NCBI RefSeq assembly: GCF_025150245.1
Contig: NZ_CP102279.1
Coordinates: 248,001-312,000, forward strand
DNA from: Dorea formicigenerans
GTDB lineage: Bacteria > Bacillota > Clostridia > Lachnospirales > Lachnospiraceae
Direction of reading: 5' to 3'
Length of the DNA: 64,000 nucleotides
The translations under genes were made by a program, and so were the position numbers. Shown here piece by piece: positions 35,395 to 44,092 of the stretch (positions are counted from its first letter, which is position 1; every line of letters begins with the position of its first letter). The notes below the pieces were generated by a model that saw only the letters and a program-made list of their open reading frames with translations, made no database searches and was not told where the DNA came from.

Positions 35395-36069
35395 ATGAGT
35401 GTGATATTAGAAACCAAGCAGCTTTGTAAGTTTTATGGCGCAGGTGAGAATCAGATCAAAGCGGTCAATCAGGTGGACATTCAGATTGAGCAGGGAGAAT
35501 TTGTCGCAATTGTCGGAAAGTCAGGTTCCGGTAAAAGTACATTACTTCATATGCTTGGAGGGCTAGACACCCCGACAAAAGGCAGTGTTACTTTAGCAGG
35601 GAAAGATTTATACAGGATGAAGGAAGATGCCCTTGCTGTTTTCCGCAGAAGAAAAATCGGATTTGTTTTTCAGGCATTTAATCTGGTTTCATCTGTTAAT
35701 GTCTGGGAAAATATTGTACTGCCACTGGGGCTGGATGGAAGAAAAGTGGATGAAGCGTATGTAAATGATATTATTGCAACTCTGGGGATTGAAAACCGGA
35801 TTTATAATCTGCCAAATCAGTTATCCGGAGGACAGCAACAGAGAGTAGCAATTGCAAGAGCACTGGTGAATCGTCCGGAAATTATATTTGCAGATGAGCC
35901 GACAGGAAATCTTGATTCTAAGACCAGTGATGAGGTAATCGCCCTGCTTAAGATGACAGCAAAAAAATATGGACAGACAATTGTAATGATTACCCATGAT
36001 GACGAAATTGCACAGGTCGCTGACCGTATTCTGGTGATTGAGGACGGACAGGTGGTGGATTTTAGATGA
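35395..36069 (+). CDS. ABC transporter ATP-binding protein (MacB/LolD type)
   Basis: The 224-residue ATPase has Walker A GKSGSGKSTLLH (about 42-53), Q-loop FVFQAFNLV, signature LSGGQQQRVAIARAL (about 142-156), Walker B IIFADEPTGNLD and the H-loop THD. This subfamily powers FtsX-type permeases that move peptides or lipids or sense antibiotics. The stop overlaps the permease start (ATGA, 36066-36069), so the two are coupled. Confidence 0.95.
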   Translation: MSVILETKQLCKFYGAGENQIKAVNQVDIQIEQGEFVAIVGKSGSGKSTLLHMLGGLDTPTKGSVTLAGKDLYRMKEDALAVFRRRKIGFVFQAFNLVSSVNVWENIVLPLGLDGRKVDEAYVNDIIATLGIENRIYNLPNQLSGGQQQRVAIARALVNRPEIIFADEPTGNLDSKTSDEVIALLKMTAKKYGQTIVMITHDDEIAQVADRILVIEDGQVVDFR

Positions 36070-38510
36070 AGACAATAAGCAGGATTGCATATAGCAATGA
36101 CAAAAGGAACAGGACAAGAAGTATACTGATTATGATGGCAATCTGTCTGACCACGATGCTGCTTGTTATCATCAGTACTGTGGGAAATGGGGTAATTCAT
36201 TTACAGAAAAGTCAGGCGGCAGGATCATATGGAAGCAATTATGGTCTGTTTGTTTCCGCAGACGGATCGCAGTTAAAAGAAGTAAACCGCCGTGCGGAAA
36301 TAGATGCTACAGGCTCTATGTGCACTGAAGGTATCATAAAAGGTAATGAAAAAGGCGGGTTTGTCTGCATGGATGAGATTGCAAGAAAAATGCTTCCTTA
36401 TAATAAAGAATATGAGTTGAAGGAAGGAAAGTATCCGGAAAAAATGCAGGAAATTGCCGCAGGAAGAGCATTTTTTCGTGCAATGGGGTATGGTGATGTA
36501 AAGATCGGAGATACGGTTACACTGGATTACCGCGCAGGGATGCAGTCAGAATATAAGCCGGAAGAATTTGTTGTCAGCGGAATCCTATATGATCGGGATG
36601 AGTATACCATCGAGGCATCTTATGTTGCTTTCGGGTCACAGGAGTTTTATGATGAGCACGTCGCAGAGAATGACAGACAGTATAATATTTATTTTACTTT
36701 AAATGATTCTGCAAATGTATCTATGAATAATATTGATTCGGTTATAAAGCAGATTGCAGCAGCTTGTGGGATCGAAGAAAAAAACGTTATAGTCAATGAT
36801 CTCTATTTGCAATGGGTCTTGCAGCCGAGTTATGAAACGATTGCGGTATGCGGGGTTTTGATTCTTGCAATTGTACTTTTCTCTGTTGTGGTCATTTATA
36901 ATATTTTTCAGGTCGGTATTGCTAACAAGATACAGGAGTATGGAAAAATCAAGGCTCTGGGAGCAACAAAAAAGCAGATGAAACAACTGATCTTCAGAGA
37001 GGGTATGTTTTTGACAATTTCTTCAATACCAGTTGGATTGCTTCTTGGTTTTCTGATTGCAAAATGCGGTTTTAACTGGCTGGTAGAACAGGGGAACCTT
37101 GTATCAACCGGAACTGGCTCTATGGGAGTTCAAAATCAGCAGGTGTCACTGTTTTCCCTGCCTGTTATGCTTCTATGTATTTTCGTATCATTTCTTACCG
37201 TTGCTTTGGCACTGCGTAAACCAATGAAAATTGTTTCACGGATTTCACCTATCGAAGCAACACGGTATTTAGAAAATGCAGAAACACAAAAAAAAGGAAA
37301 ACGAAATGGCAGAAAAAATGTCACCGTGTTTTCTATGGCAATGGCAAATATAACGGGTAATCCAAAAAGAACCATTGGTACCATCCTTACACTGGGGCTT
37401 TCCTGCGCATTGTTTGTGATTATCTCTAATTATGTGGGAAATATTGACACGGAGCATGAAGCACGTCTTTCCGTTAATCATGGACAATTTGAACTGCAGC
37501 TTGACTATTCTTCTGAGTATGATGAAAGATATCCCGAGAATAATCTGGATACGATTCTGACGGATAATCCATTGAATGATTCGCTGATTGAAGAAATCAA
37601 AAGCATTCCGGGAGTGACAGATGTCATGACGAGAGAGATTGTCTCTGTAAATCTGAACGGAACAAGATTTCCGGCTGCTGTTGTGAGTAAAAAGGATTTT
37701 GATTTTATGCGCCAAGATGGGGATATTGGCTCTATGGACTATGATCAGGCGGTAAAGAATGGTGATATTTTCTTTGGCTGGTCAACGTGGATGGAACAAG
37801 ATGGATATGCTCCGGGTGAATCCATTGCATTTGACTTTGAGAATGGAAGTGGAACCTATACCTATCAGGGAAAGATTGCAGGATCTTTTGTAAGTGCGGA
37901 CACTTATCTTGTCATTCCAGAAGGTGTATACCGTTCCATGAATCCGAGAGGAACAGCCTATGGCTATCTGTGGGTGGACTGTGATAAAAAAGATGTGGCA
38001 TCTGTGGAACAAAGTCTGAATACTTTGCTTTCTAATACTTCGCATATAAAAATGGATACCTATCATGCGCAGTTACAATCTGCCGAATTTGCAAGCAGCA
38101 TGATGAAGCTTGGCTGTTATCTGTTTATGGCCATTGTAGGACTCATCGGGTTTATGAATATGGCGAATACCATGATTATGAATATTACGACAAAAAAGCA
38201 GGAATATGGTGTATTACAGGCTGTGGGTATGACAAATAAACAATTAAATTTATGTCTGCAGTTACAGGGACTGATTTTTACGGTTGGTACCATATGCGTA
38301 GCTTTGATCATTGGTCTGCCGCTCGGCTATACACTTTTTTCCTATGCAAAACATAATGGAATATTTGGAATGAATATCTACCATGTTCCAATCGTACCAA
38401 TTTTTATTATGATTCTTTTGGTCGGTCTGTTGCAGATTGTACTTTCCTGCGTTTTAAGCAGTAATCTGAAAAAGGAAACGCTGGTAGAAAGAATAAGGTA
38501 TCAGGGATAG
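36066..38510 (+). CDS. FtsX-family ABC transporter permease
   Basis: The 814-residue permease has an N-terminal TM helix (about 18-40), an extracellular MacB-PCD-like domain (to about 255), then three TM helices of a first FtsX core (about 260-390). A further TM helix, a second extracellular domain (about 460-660) and a second FtsX core (about 675-800) follow. Duplicated FtsX architecture with large extracellular domains is seen in export or antimicrobial-peptide-resistance systems. It is encoded with its ATPase and bracketed by 36-bp direct repeats together with its two-component system. Substrate unknown. Confidence 0.92.
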   Translation: MKTISRIAYSNDKRNRTRSILIMMAICLTTMLLVIISTVGNGVIHLQKSQAAGSYGSNYGLFVSADGSQLKEVNRRAEIDATGSMCTEGIIKGNEKGGFVCMDEIARKMLPYNKEYELKEGKYPEKMQEIAAGRAFFRAMGYGDVKIGDTVTLDYRAGMQSEYKPEEFVVSGILYDRDEYTIEASYVAFGSQEFYDEHVAENDRQYNIYFTLNDSANVSMNNIDSVIKQIAAACGIEEKNVIVNDLYLQWVLQPSYETIAVCGVLILAIVLFSVVVIYNIFQVGIANKIQEYGKIKALGATKKQMKQLIFREGMFLTISSIPVGLLLGFLIAKCGFNWLVEQGNLVSTGTGSMGVQNQQVSLFSLPVMLLCIFVSFLTVALALRKPMKIVSRISPIEATRYLENAETQKKGKRNGRKNVTVFSMAMANITGNPKRTIGTILTLGLSCALFVIISNYVGNIDTEHEARLSVNHGQFELQLDYSSEYDERYPENNLDTILTDNPLNDSLIEEIKSIPGVTDVMTREIVSVNLNGTRFPAAVVSKKDFDFMRQDGDIGSMDYDQAVKNGDIFFGWSTWMEQDGYAPGESIAFDFENGSGTYTYQGKIAGSFVSADTYLVIPEGVYRSMNPRGTAYGYLWVDCDKKDVASVEQSLNTLLSNTSHIKMDTYHAQLQSAEFASSMMKLGCYLFMAIVGLIGFMNMANTMIMNITTKKQEYGVLQAVGMTNKQLNLCLQLQGLIFTVGTICVALIIGLPLGYTLFSYAKHNGIFGMNIYHVPIVPIFIMILLVGLLQIVLSCVLSSNLKKETLVERIRYQG

Positions 38511-38517
38511 CAAGTAA

Positions 38518-38553
38518 TATGTAATGAACTAGGTCTTAACGAAGAGGAGAAAT
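38518..38553 (+). repeat. 36-bp direct repeat, right copy
   Basis: Begins 7 bases after the permease stop and matches 33266-33301 with one substitution (A for G). Here the CNELGLNEEEK frame stays open for five more codons (LIFDR) before a stop. Confidence 0.9.
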
Positions 38554-38768
38554 TAATTTTTGACAGATAAGTTTTTTGAAAACTGTCGTTTGGTAAAATC
38601 TATTCCATTTTTTAAAGCCTTGCGATAAAATATGTTCTGTGAGACGGTTATTCGTCCCAACTAAAATAAAAGCAGGATGAATGCAGAGGGTATTTTTGAA
38701 TTCACAGATAAAGAAAAAGTGCGGAGTTGAGGTTGGAAAAATACTTTTTTACAAAGGAGAAAAATTAA

Positions 38769-39314
38769 ATGAATATTACAGTATATCTTGGTGCAAATGA
38801 AGGTAACAATCCGTCGTTAAAAAGGGCAGTCAAAGAACTGGGAACCTGGATTGGAAAAAGTGGCAACGCACTTATTTACGGAGGTTCTAAAAGTGGTTTG
38901 ATGGGAGCATTAGCCGATAGTGTATTGAATGCAGGCGGCAATGTTACGGGTGTTGAGCCACAATTTTTTATTGAAAATGAATTTCAGCACGAAGGAATTA
39001 CAAAACTGATCGTAACTAAGGATATGTCGGAACGAAAAAACAAAATGATTGAACTTGGCAATGCATTTATTGCATTTCCTGGAGGAACAGGTACTTTGGA
39101 AGAAATAACTGAGATTATGTCAAAAGTATCACTGAAGCAGTTAAATGCACCGTGTATTGTATATAATCTTAATGGTTACTATGATGGCTTAAAAGCAATG
39201 CTTAAACATATGATTGACATGGGATTGTCATCAGAGGAAAGACAAAAAGGAATATATTTTGCAGAAAGCCTGGAGCAAATAACAGACATTTTATGCTCTT
39301 TGAAAGAGGATTAG
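38769..39314 (+). CDS. LOG-family protein (TIGR00730 Rossmann fold)
   Basis: The 181-residue protein belongs to the LOG (lysine decarboxylase-like, nucleotide 5'-monophosphate phosphoribohydrolase) family. It contains the diagnostic FPGGTGTLEEI motif (about 103-113), an upstream YGGSKSGLMGALAD nucleotide-binding segment (about 38-51) and ERKNKMIE. Family members hydrolyse purine or cytokinin nucleoside monophosphates at the N-glycosidic bond. RBS AAAGGAG precedes ATG 38769. It stands alone between the ABC cassette and a convergent nitroreductase gene; its local role is unclear. Confidence 0.9.
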   Translation: MNITVYLGANEGNNPSLKRAVKELGTWIGKSGNALIYGGSKSGLMGALADSVLNAGGNVTGVEPQFFIENEFQHEGITKLIVTKDMSERKNKMIELGNAFIAFPGGTGTLEEITEIMSKVSLKQLNAPCIVYNLNGYYDGLKAMLKHMIDMGLSSEERQKGIYFAESLEQITDILCSLKED

Positions 39315-39373
39315 CAGAAACCAGATTCAAATGTTGGGATAGAAATAAAAGCAACAGCAACGGATTCTTTAAG

Positions 39374-39406
39374 CCCCTTCCGATCTAAATCATAGAAAGG
39401 AAGGGG
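39374..39406. repeat. Hairpin between convergent genes
   Basis: CCCCTTCC pairs with GGAAGGGG between the LOG-family gene and the convergent nitroreductase. There is no T-run on either strand, so it is only a weak candidate bidirectional terminator. Confidence 0.4.
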
Positions 39407-39421
39407 GAAGTGCATATGTAC

Positions 39422-40012
39422 TTATCGGTATTCAACAATATCTGTGAATGGCTTCCGTGGTCTTTTAGCTGGAGCTTCATTTGCAAATCCAACAGCAACA
39501 ATTCCGGTTAACTGGTTGTCTGTTTTGATAAAATCTACAAGTTCATTATACGCAAAACACGTATTTGCAATCCATAATGTACCTAATCCATGTTCTGTTG
39601 CTGTCAATATCATGTTTTCAATAGCGGCGCCTATGGATAGTGAATCGCAAATTTCCACGATGCGTTTTTCATTTTCAATACCTTCAAATGGAGTTTTCTG
39701 ATTTGTGTTAAGCACTGCTATAAGACATGGCGCCTCTTCCATAATTCTGACAGTATTTTCAGCATCTGGTATGGCAAACGCCCATTCTTTCATAAGTGCA
39801 TGCGTGATTTTTTCTGAATTTATGCCCTGGCGCATAACATCAACCAATTTCTCTTTTTCTTTGCCTTGATATACAATAAACTTCCAAGGCTGCCTGTTTT
39901 TGGCAGACGGAGCAAGAGTCGCACTATATATTATATCTTCAATTAATTCCTTGTTAATTTTATCCGCTTTATATTTTCTTATACTTCTTCTGTTCTCAAT
40001 TTCCTGAATCAT
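39422..40012 (-). CDS. Nitroreductase-family flavoprotein
   Basis: The 196-residue FMN-dependent oxidoreductase has the N-terminal ENRRSIRKYK FMN-phosphate motif, APSAKNRQPWKFIV (about 34-47), a central dimerisation region and C-terminal GLGTLWIANTCF and GIVAVGFANEAP segments. The frame is open further upstream, but ATG at 40012 is chosen because the family begins M-x-x-E-I-x-x-R-R-S-I-R and GGGGGA lies about 7 bases before it. It is downstream of hydF on the same strand. It could reduce quinones, nitro compounds or act as an iodotyrosine dehalogenase-like enzyme; substrate unknown. Confidence 0.9.
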   Translation of the reverse strand: MIQEIENRRSIRKYKADKINKELIEDIIYSATLAPSAKNRQPWKFIVYQGKEKEKLVDVMRQGINSEKITHALMKEWAFAIPDAENTVRIMEEAPCLIAVLNTNQKTPFEGIENEKRIVEICDSLSIGAAIENMILTATEHGLGTLWIANTCFAYNELVDFIKTDNQLTGIVAVGFANEAPAKRPRKPFTDIVEYR

Positions 40013-40125
40013 AGATATCCCCCAGCTGATATAAATAGCATTTACAGTGACTATTCCTTGCAGAAAAGCACCCAAAGGTGCTTTTCTGGTGAAGGATGAA
40101 CATACAATGTAGTCCGTTACAAGAT

Positions 40126-41412
40126 TTAGATTTCCTTTAAGTCCAACGTGTCCCGAAAGATAGAGATGCTCCGGTTTAAGATTCCGTTCATATAAGCAAT
40201 CGCAGTTCCATAGTTTGTCATAGGAATGTGTGCATCTTCGGCACATTTTAGACGATATTTCATTTCTCGTTCGTTTAACATACAGCCTCCGCAGTGGATA
40301 ATGAGCTGATATTCGGAAAGATTCAGTGGAAATTCAGTTCCGCTTGTAAATTCAAATTCAAAATCTTTTTCGGTGTATCGGCGAATCAGATTTGGAAGCT
40401 TAACAGTTCCGATATCACCGCATTGGCGGTGATGTGTGCATCCTTCGCTAATCAGAATTTTGTCACCTTTTTTTAATTTGTCCAGTGTATATGCGCCATG
40501 CACTACTGTTTTCAGGTTTCCTTTATATCTTGCAAATAGTATGGAAAATGAAGTTAATGGTACATGTTCAGGAACAATGGCAGATACTTGTTTGAAGGCT
40601 TGACTGTCTGTAATGACCAGGTCTGGATCGCGACCGAGTTTTTTTAATGTATCAGCCAGTTCTGTTTCTCTTACAACAATGGAAACGGCACCGGACTCCA
40701 GAATATCACGGATGGTTTGCTGCTGTGGAAGAATCAGTCTGCCTTTTGGTGCAGCAGAATCGATTGGCACAACAAGAACAATCAGGTCCATTGGACGGAT
40801 TAGGTCGTGTACGATATATCGGTCATTATCAGAAGAAGGAATGAGCTTTCCGATTAATTCCTTCAGTTCCTGGATATTGCTGTGATCCTGTGCACTGACC
40901 CACAAAATGTGTTCAGAAGGAATTTGACAGGATTCGACAATATCAGCTTTTATGGAGTCCAGAGTGTTGCAGACATCAGAATCAGACTGATTGTCCGGAC
41001 AGACTTTGGAGACAGCCAGATCTGCTTTATTCAATACAACAATATAAGGAATATTCTTATCCTGAATGCGGGTAAGAATTTTTTTGTCTTCTTCAGTCAT
41101 ACCGACAGTTCCGTCTATAACAAGAATTGCGATGTCGGTTTTATTCAACATTTGATAGGCTTTCTGAATACGCAGTTTTCCCAAAATATCTGCATCATCA
41201 TCAAGTCCCGGAGTATCGATGATGACGACTGGACCCAAAGGTAAAAGCTCCATAGATTTTAAGACAGGATCTGTCGTTGTGCCTTTGATATCAGACACAA
41301 TTGCCAGATTCTGCCCGGTCAATGCATTGATAACGCTGGATTTTCCAGCATTTCGTTTTCCAAAGATACCGATATGAAGCCGCTCGGCGGACGGTGTATT
41401 ATTTAAGCTCAT
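40126..41412 (-). CDS. hydF: [FeFe]-hydrogenase H-cluster maturation GTPase HydF
   Basis: HydF is the scaffold on which the diiron subcluster is assembled before transfer to the hydrogenase. The 428-residue product has an N-terminal GTPase domain (GKRNAGKSSVINALTG, DTPGLDDDADILG, NKADL), a dimerisation region and a C-terminal iron-sulphur domain with EGCTHHRQCGD and HCGGCML, the conserved Cys/His ligands. ATG 41412 follows AAGGAG by about 7 bases; longer upstream frame is ignored. It is 95 bases downstream of hydE, separated by a hairpin repeat. HydG and the hydrogenase are not in the window. Confidence 0.95.
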   Translation of the reverse strand: MSLNNTPSAERLHIGIFGKRNAGKSSVINALTGQNLAIVSDIKGTTTDPVLKSMELLPLGPVVIIDTPGLDDDADILGKLRIQKAYQMLNKTDIAILVIDGTVGMTEEDKKILTRIQDKNIPYIVVLNKADLAVSKVCPDNQSDSDVCNTLDSIKADIVESCQIPSEHILWVSAQDHSNIQELKELIGKLIPSSDNDRYIVHDLIRPMDLIVLVVPIDSAAPKGRLILPQQQTIRDILESGAVSIVVRETELADTLKKLGRDPDLVITDSQAFKQVSAIVPEHVPLTSFSILFARYKGNLKTVVHGAYTLDKLKKGDKILISEGCTHHRQCGDIGTVKLPNLIRRYTEKDFEFEFTSGTEFPLNLSEYQLIIHCGGCMLNEREMKYRLKCAEDAHIPMTNYGTAIAYMNGILNRSISIFRDTLDLKEI

Positions 41413-41433
41413 AATGGAACTCCTTATAACAAA

Positions 41434-41453
41434 GAATGTGCCAAAGCACATTC
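41434..41453. repeat. Small hairpin repeat GAATGTGC...GCACATTC
   Basis: Perfect 8-bp stem with a CAAA loop in the hydE-hydF gap, followed on the plus strand by TTGAA. Related hairpins occur at 43697-43712, 51987-52006 and 63182-63195. Confidence 0.7.
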
Positions 41454-41507
41454 TTGAATAGATATAAAATAGTGACGTTGTAAATGATTTTGTACGTGTG
41501 TTCAACT

Positions 41508-42557
41508 TTAAATATTGAGTGAGTCTCCTCTGGAAGTCACCACCTGGTATCCGACAGATGCCATGCGGCGTTCCAGACAGTGCCGGCATTGTGCCGATTC
41601 GTCACCGGTACAGATTTTATTATCGTAGAGAAGATAATCTTTTCGCACTTCTGTCGGTGACAGGTTCGGCATGACAACATTTGCACCTGCAAGGATTCCA
41701 AGCTCACGGCCTTTCGGGTGAATGGTTCCAAGCGCGGTCGTAGCCGGAAGCAGGACCTTCGGCAGCATTAGCCGGATCAGGCCAAGCATAAAGAGCGTAA
41801 GCTCTAGTGTACCGGCAGGCTGGTCTGCAAATGGCGTATCATGATGCGGAATGAAAGGTCCGATTCCTACCATATGAGGATTAAGTTCCTTTAAGAATAA
41901 CATATCTTCTGCCAGATATTCTGGTGTCTGATAAGGTGCTCCAACCATAAATCCGGTTCCGACCTGATATCCGATATCTTTCAAATCCCAGAGACACTGC
42001 TGTCTGTGAGCAGCACTTAAGATTGGCGGGTGGAGCTTAGCGTAATGTTCAGGATTGTAAGTCTCATGGCGCAAGAGATAACGGTCTGCGCCAGCATCAA
42101 AGAATGCCTGATAACTGTCTTTTTTCCACTCTCCAATGGAAAGAGTGATCGCACATTGTGGAAAATGTTCTCGGATTCGTCTGACAATGTGGATAATCCG
42201 CTCTTCTGTAAAATATCCATCTTCTCCACCTTGCAGGACAAATGTGCGAAATCCCAGATTATAGCCTTCCTGGCAGCAGCGAAGAATGGTATCCTCGTCC
42301 AGACGATACCGGTGTGCTGCTGCATTACTTTTTCGGATACCACAATAGAGGCAATCGTTTCGACAATAGTTTGTAAACTCGATCAGACCACGGACATAAA
42401 CGTTATGCCCATAGTATTTGTGGCGTTCTTCTCTGGCAAGTTCGAAAAGGTACTCGGAAAGTTCCGGCGTGCGATTCTTAATCAGTTCGGTCCACTCTTC
42501 AAGTGAAAGCTCCTGATTTTTATGTAATTTGTCAATAAGTTCCTTCGGTCCGGTCAT
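41508..42557 (-). CDS. hydE: [FeFe]-hydrogenase maturation radical SAM enzyme HydE
   Basis: The 349-residue radical SAM enzyme makes part of the H-cluster. The cluster motif CRNDCLYCG (CX3CX2C, about 64-72) follows RGLIEFTNY, as in HydE/BioB-like proteins. FVLQGGEDGYFTEE, GIGPFIPHHDTPFAD and the C-terminal NLSPTEVRKDYLLYDNK typify HydE. It is transcribed with hydF. Together they predict an [FeFe]-hydrogenase, consistent with an anaerobic fermenter, encoded elsewhere with hydG. Confidence 0.95.
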   Translation of the reverse strand: MTGPKELIDKLHKNQELSLEEWTELIKNRTPELSEYLFELAREERHKYYGHNVYVRGLIEFTNYCRNDCLYCGIRKSNAAAHRYRLDEDTILRCCQEGYNLGFRTFVLQGGEDGYFTEERIIHIVRRIREHFPQCAITLSIGEWKKDSYQAFFDAGADRYLLRHETYNPEHYAKLHPPILSAAHRQQCLWDLKDIGYQVGTGFMVGAPYQTPEYLAEDMLFLKELNPHMVGIGPFIPHHDTPFADQPAGTLELTLFMLGLIRLMLPKVLLPATTALGTIHPKGRELGILAGANVVMPNLSPTEVRKDYLLYDNKICTGDESAQCRHCLERRMASVGYQVVTSRGDSLNI

Positions 42558-42683
42558 AGTACCTCCTGCATGTAATTACCATATTTGTAAAAACTGCCAC
42601 ATAGCTGGTGTGGGTTGATAAAGAATGCTTCTGCAACGTTATTTTCCACCATCTTGTAGCAGCATAAAAGTTTATTTCAAAGT

Positions 42684-43505
42684 CTATTTATTTTTCTGCG
42701 CTTCCAGATAATCATTCAACTCAGAATTCAGGATATCTGTAATAAACATATGTCCCGGTGCATGTGTGATTACGATTGGAAGTTTTGCATTTTCGATGGC
42801 AGCCTGAGGTGTAACTCCGCATGGCCAGAATACAGGGATTTCACCTTCGTAGATATCAACGGCTTCGCCGTAATCCGGTTTCATGACATCCATAACACCG
42901 ACTTCTTCCGGATTGCCCATCTGTACCGGAGCACCGTGTACATTTGGCATCTTCACTGTAATATCATAAGCTTTCTGTGCATTTTCCGGAGTCATCGGGC
43001 GCATGGAGCATACCATAGGACCGGAAAATGGTCCAACAGGAACGGTTTGGATATTCGTCTTAAACATTGGTACGTTACGTCCCTGGGAAATGTGACGGAT
43101 TTCGATTCCTTCTTTGATCAATGTCTCTTCAAAAGAGAAAGAGCAGCCAATCAGGAAGCCGACATAGCCTTCTTTCCAATAAGAAGATACGTCAGTCAGT
43201 TCTTTTGTAAATACGCCGTTTTCGTAGATACGGTATCTTGGAATATCAGTGCAGATATTACCGCCTTCGCCCATGGCGTGTGTGTCGGGCGTTCCTTTGA
43301 TGATTTCAAGAATCGGACAAGGAAATGGATTCTTTTTTGCAAATTCTTCGAAATCTGCTGCGTATTCCGGAGGCAGGATTACAAGGTTTGCCTGTGCGTA
43401 ACCACGGCACATTCCTGCGGTCGGGAAGTCAATAACTCCATCTCGGCAGAGTGCCCGAACCTCTGCTGGTGTTTTGTCTACATAAGGTGTGATGTCAAAT
43501 GCCAT
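42684..43505 (-). CDS. DUF1445 putative hydro-lyase / D-glutamate cyclase family
   Basis: The 273-residue protein matches the DUF1445 family. Landmarks are RDGVIDFPTAGMCRGYAQANL (about 21-41), FLIGCSFSFEETL, a central GRNVPMFKTNI block, CSMRPM, and the C-terminal FWPCGVTPQAAI ... ITHAPGHMFITD. A mammalian relative is a D-glutamate cyclase, and bacterial members are often labelled hydro-lyases next to lactam-utilisation genes. None of those neighbours is present here. AAAGGAG precedes ATG 43505. It is divergent from the small gene at 43919, across a repeat element. Confidence 0.9.
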   Translation of the reverse strand: MAFDITPYVDKTPAEVRALCRDGVIDFPTAGMCRGYAQANLVILPPEYAADFEEFAKKNPFPCPILEIIKGTPDTHAMGEGGNICTDIPRYRIYENGVFTKELTDVSSYWKEGYVGFLIGCSFSFEETLIKEGIEIRHISQGRNVPMFKTNIQTVPVGPFSGPMVCSMRPMTPENAQKAYDITVKMPNVHGAPVQMGNPEEVGVMDVMKPDYGEAVDIYEGEIPVFWPCGVTPQAAIENAKLPIVITHAPGHMFITDILNSELNDYLEAQKNK

Positions 43506-43538
43506 GATGATAGTCTCCTTTCAGTTTTGCAAAATTAT

Positions 43539-43712
43539 TATATCAGCTGGGAGATGACTCCCACCTATAGGTGGTGAGAAACAAGCTGATATCAGTGGTG
43601 GGAGTCAATCCCACAGCTGATATAGCCTCCGGCAGGATTGCAGAGGTGCGCAGTAGAAGTATGTCATGCAATTGCATGACGCGCACCTCGCAGCAAGAAT
43701 GCCGAGGCATTC
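43539..43712. repeat. Composite palindromic repeat element
   Basis: Three nested or adjacent inverted repeats fill the gap. TATATCAGCT (43539-43548) pairs with AGCTGATATA (43615-43624). Inside them GACTCCCACC (43557-43566) pairs with GGTGGGAGTC (43597-43606). Next, GAGGTGCGC (43643-43651) pairs with GCGCACCTC (43681-43689), enclosing the perfect 18-bp palindrome at 43663-43680. The element ends with the GAATGC-CGAG-GCATTC hairpin (43697-43712). The second part recurs at 48611-48665. Likely a non-autonomous mobile element. Confidence 0.85.
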
Positions 43713-43918
43713 TTGAAAAGATTCAGCATCTTAATTCTGTTCAGCTATATCTTCTATTGTAACAAAATAAAGACATGGGAGCAATAAAAAGAGGAGATTG
43801 ATATTTTATAGATATTCTTTTATTTTATTCATTAACAGATGTCAATTTCATGGTAAAATGATAGTGGGACAAGGAATGATTTATGTATTTAAACTTGAAG
43901 TTGTAAAGGAGAACGAAG

Positions 43919-44089
43919 ATGTTGGAATGTGATTATATTGTAAAACAGATTGATGGAGATTATGCACATTTGCAGAGAGTAGACCAGCCGGAGGCAGAAC
44001 TCAAGCTTGTGGCGAGAGCACTACTGCCGGCTGATATATATGAAGGCTGTGAACTGCATTATGCGATGATGCAGTATTCTATGAAGTAG
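43919..44089 (+). CDS. Small conserved-looking protein, 56 residues
   Basis: ATG 43919 follows AAAGGAGAACGAAG and encodes MLECDYIVKQIDGDYAHLQRV, then ELKLVARALLPADIYEGCELHYAMMQYSMK. The pattern of a short beta-rich domain (IVKQIDGDYAHL ... LPADIYEGCELHY) recalls the DUF3006-like small proteins, but this is only a resemblance. It is convergent with the HAD phosphatase gene, the stops being 3 bases apart. Function unknown. Confidence 0.7.
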   Translation: MLECDYIVKQIDGDYAHLQRVDQPEAELKLVARALLPADIYEGCELHYAMMQYSMK

Positions 44090-44092
44090 TAT

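Noticed and set aside
42750-43577. A 275-codon plus-strand frame opposite the DUF1445 gene
   Set aside because: Cys/Phe/Trp-rich nonsense composition, and the minus-strand gene is clearly recognisable.
43571-43762. A 63-codon frame through the palindromic repeat
   Set aside because: No ribosome binding site and no gene downstream in frame; kept only as an observation on the repeat's open frame.
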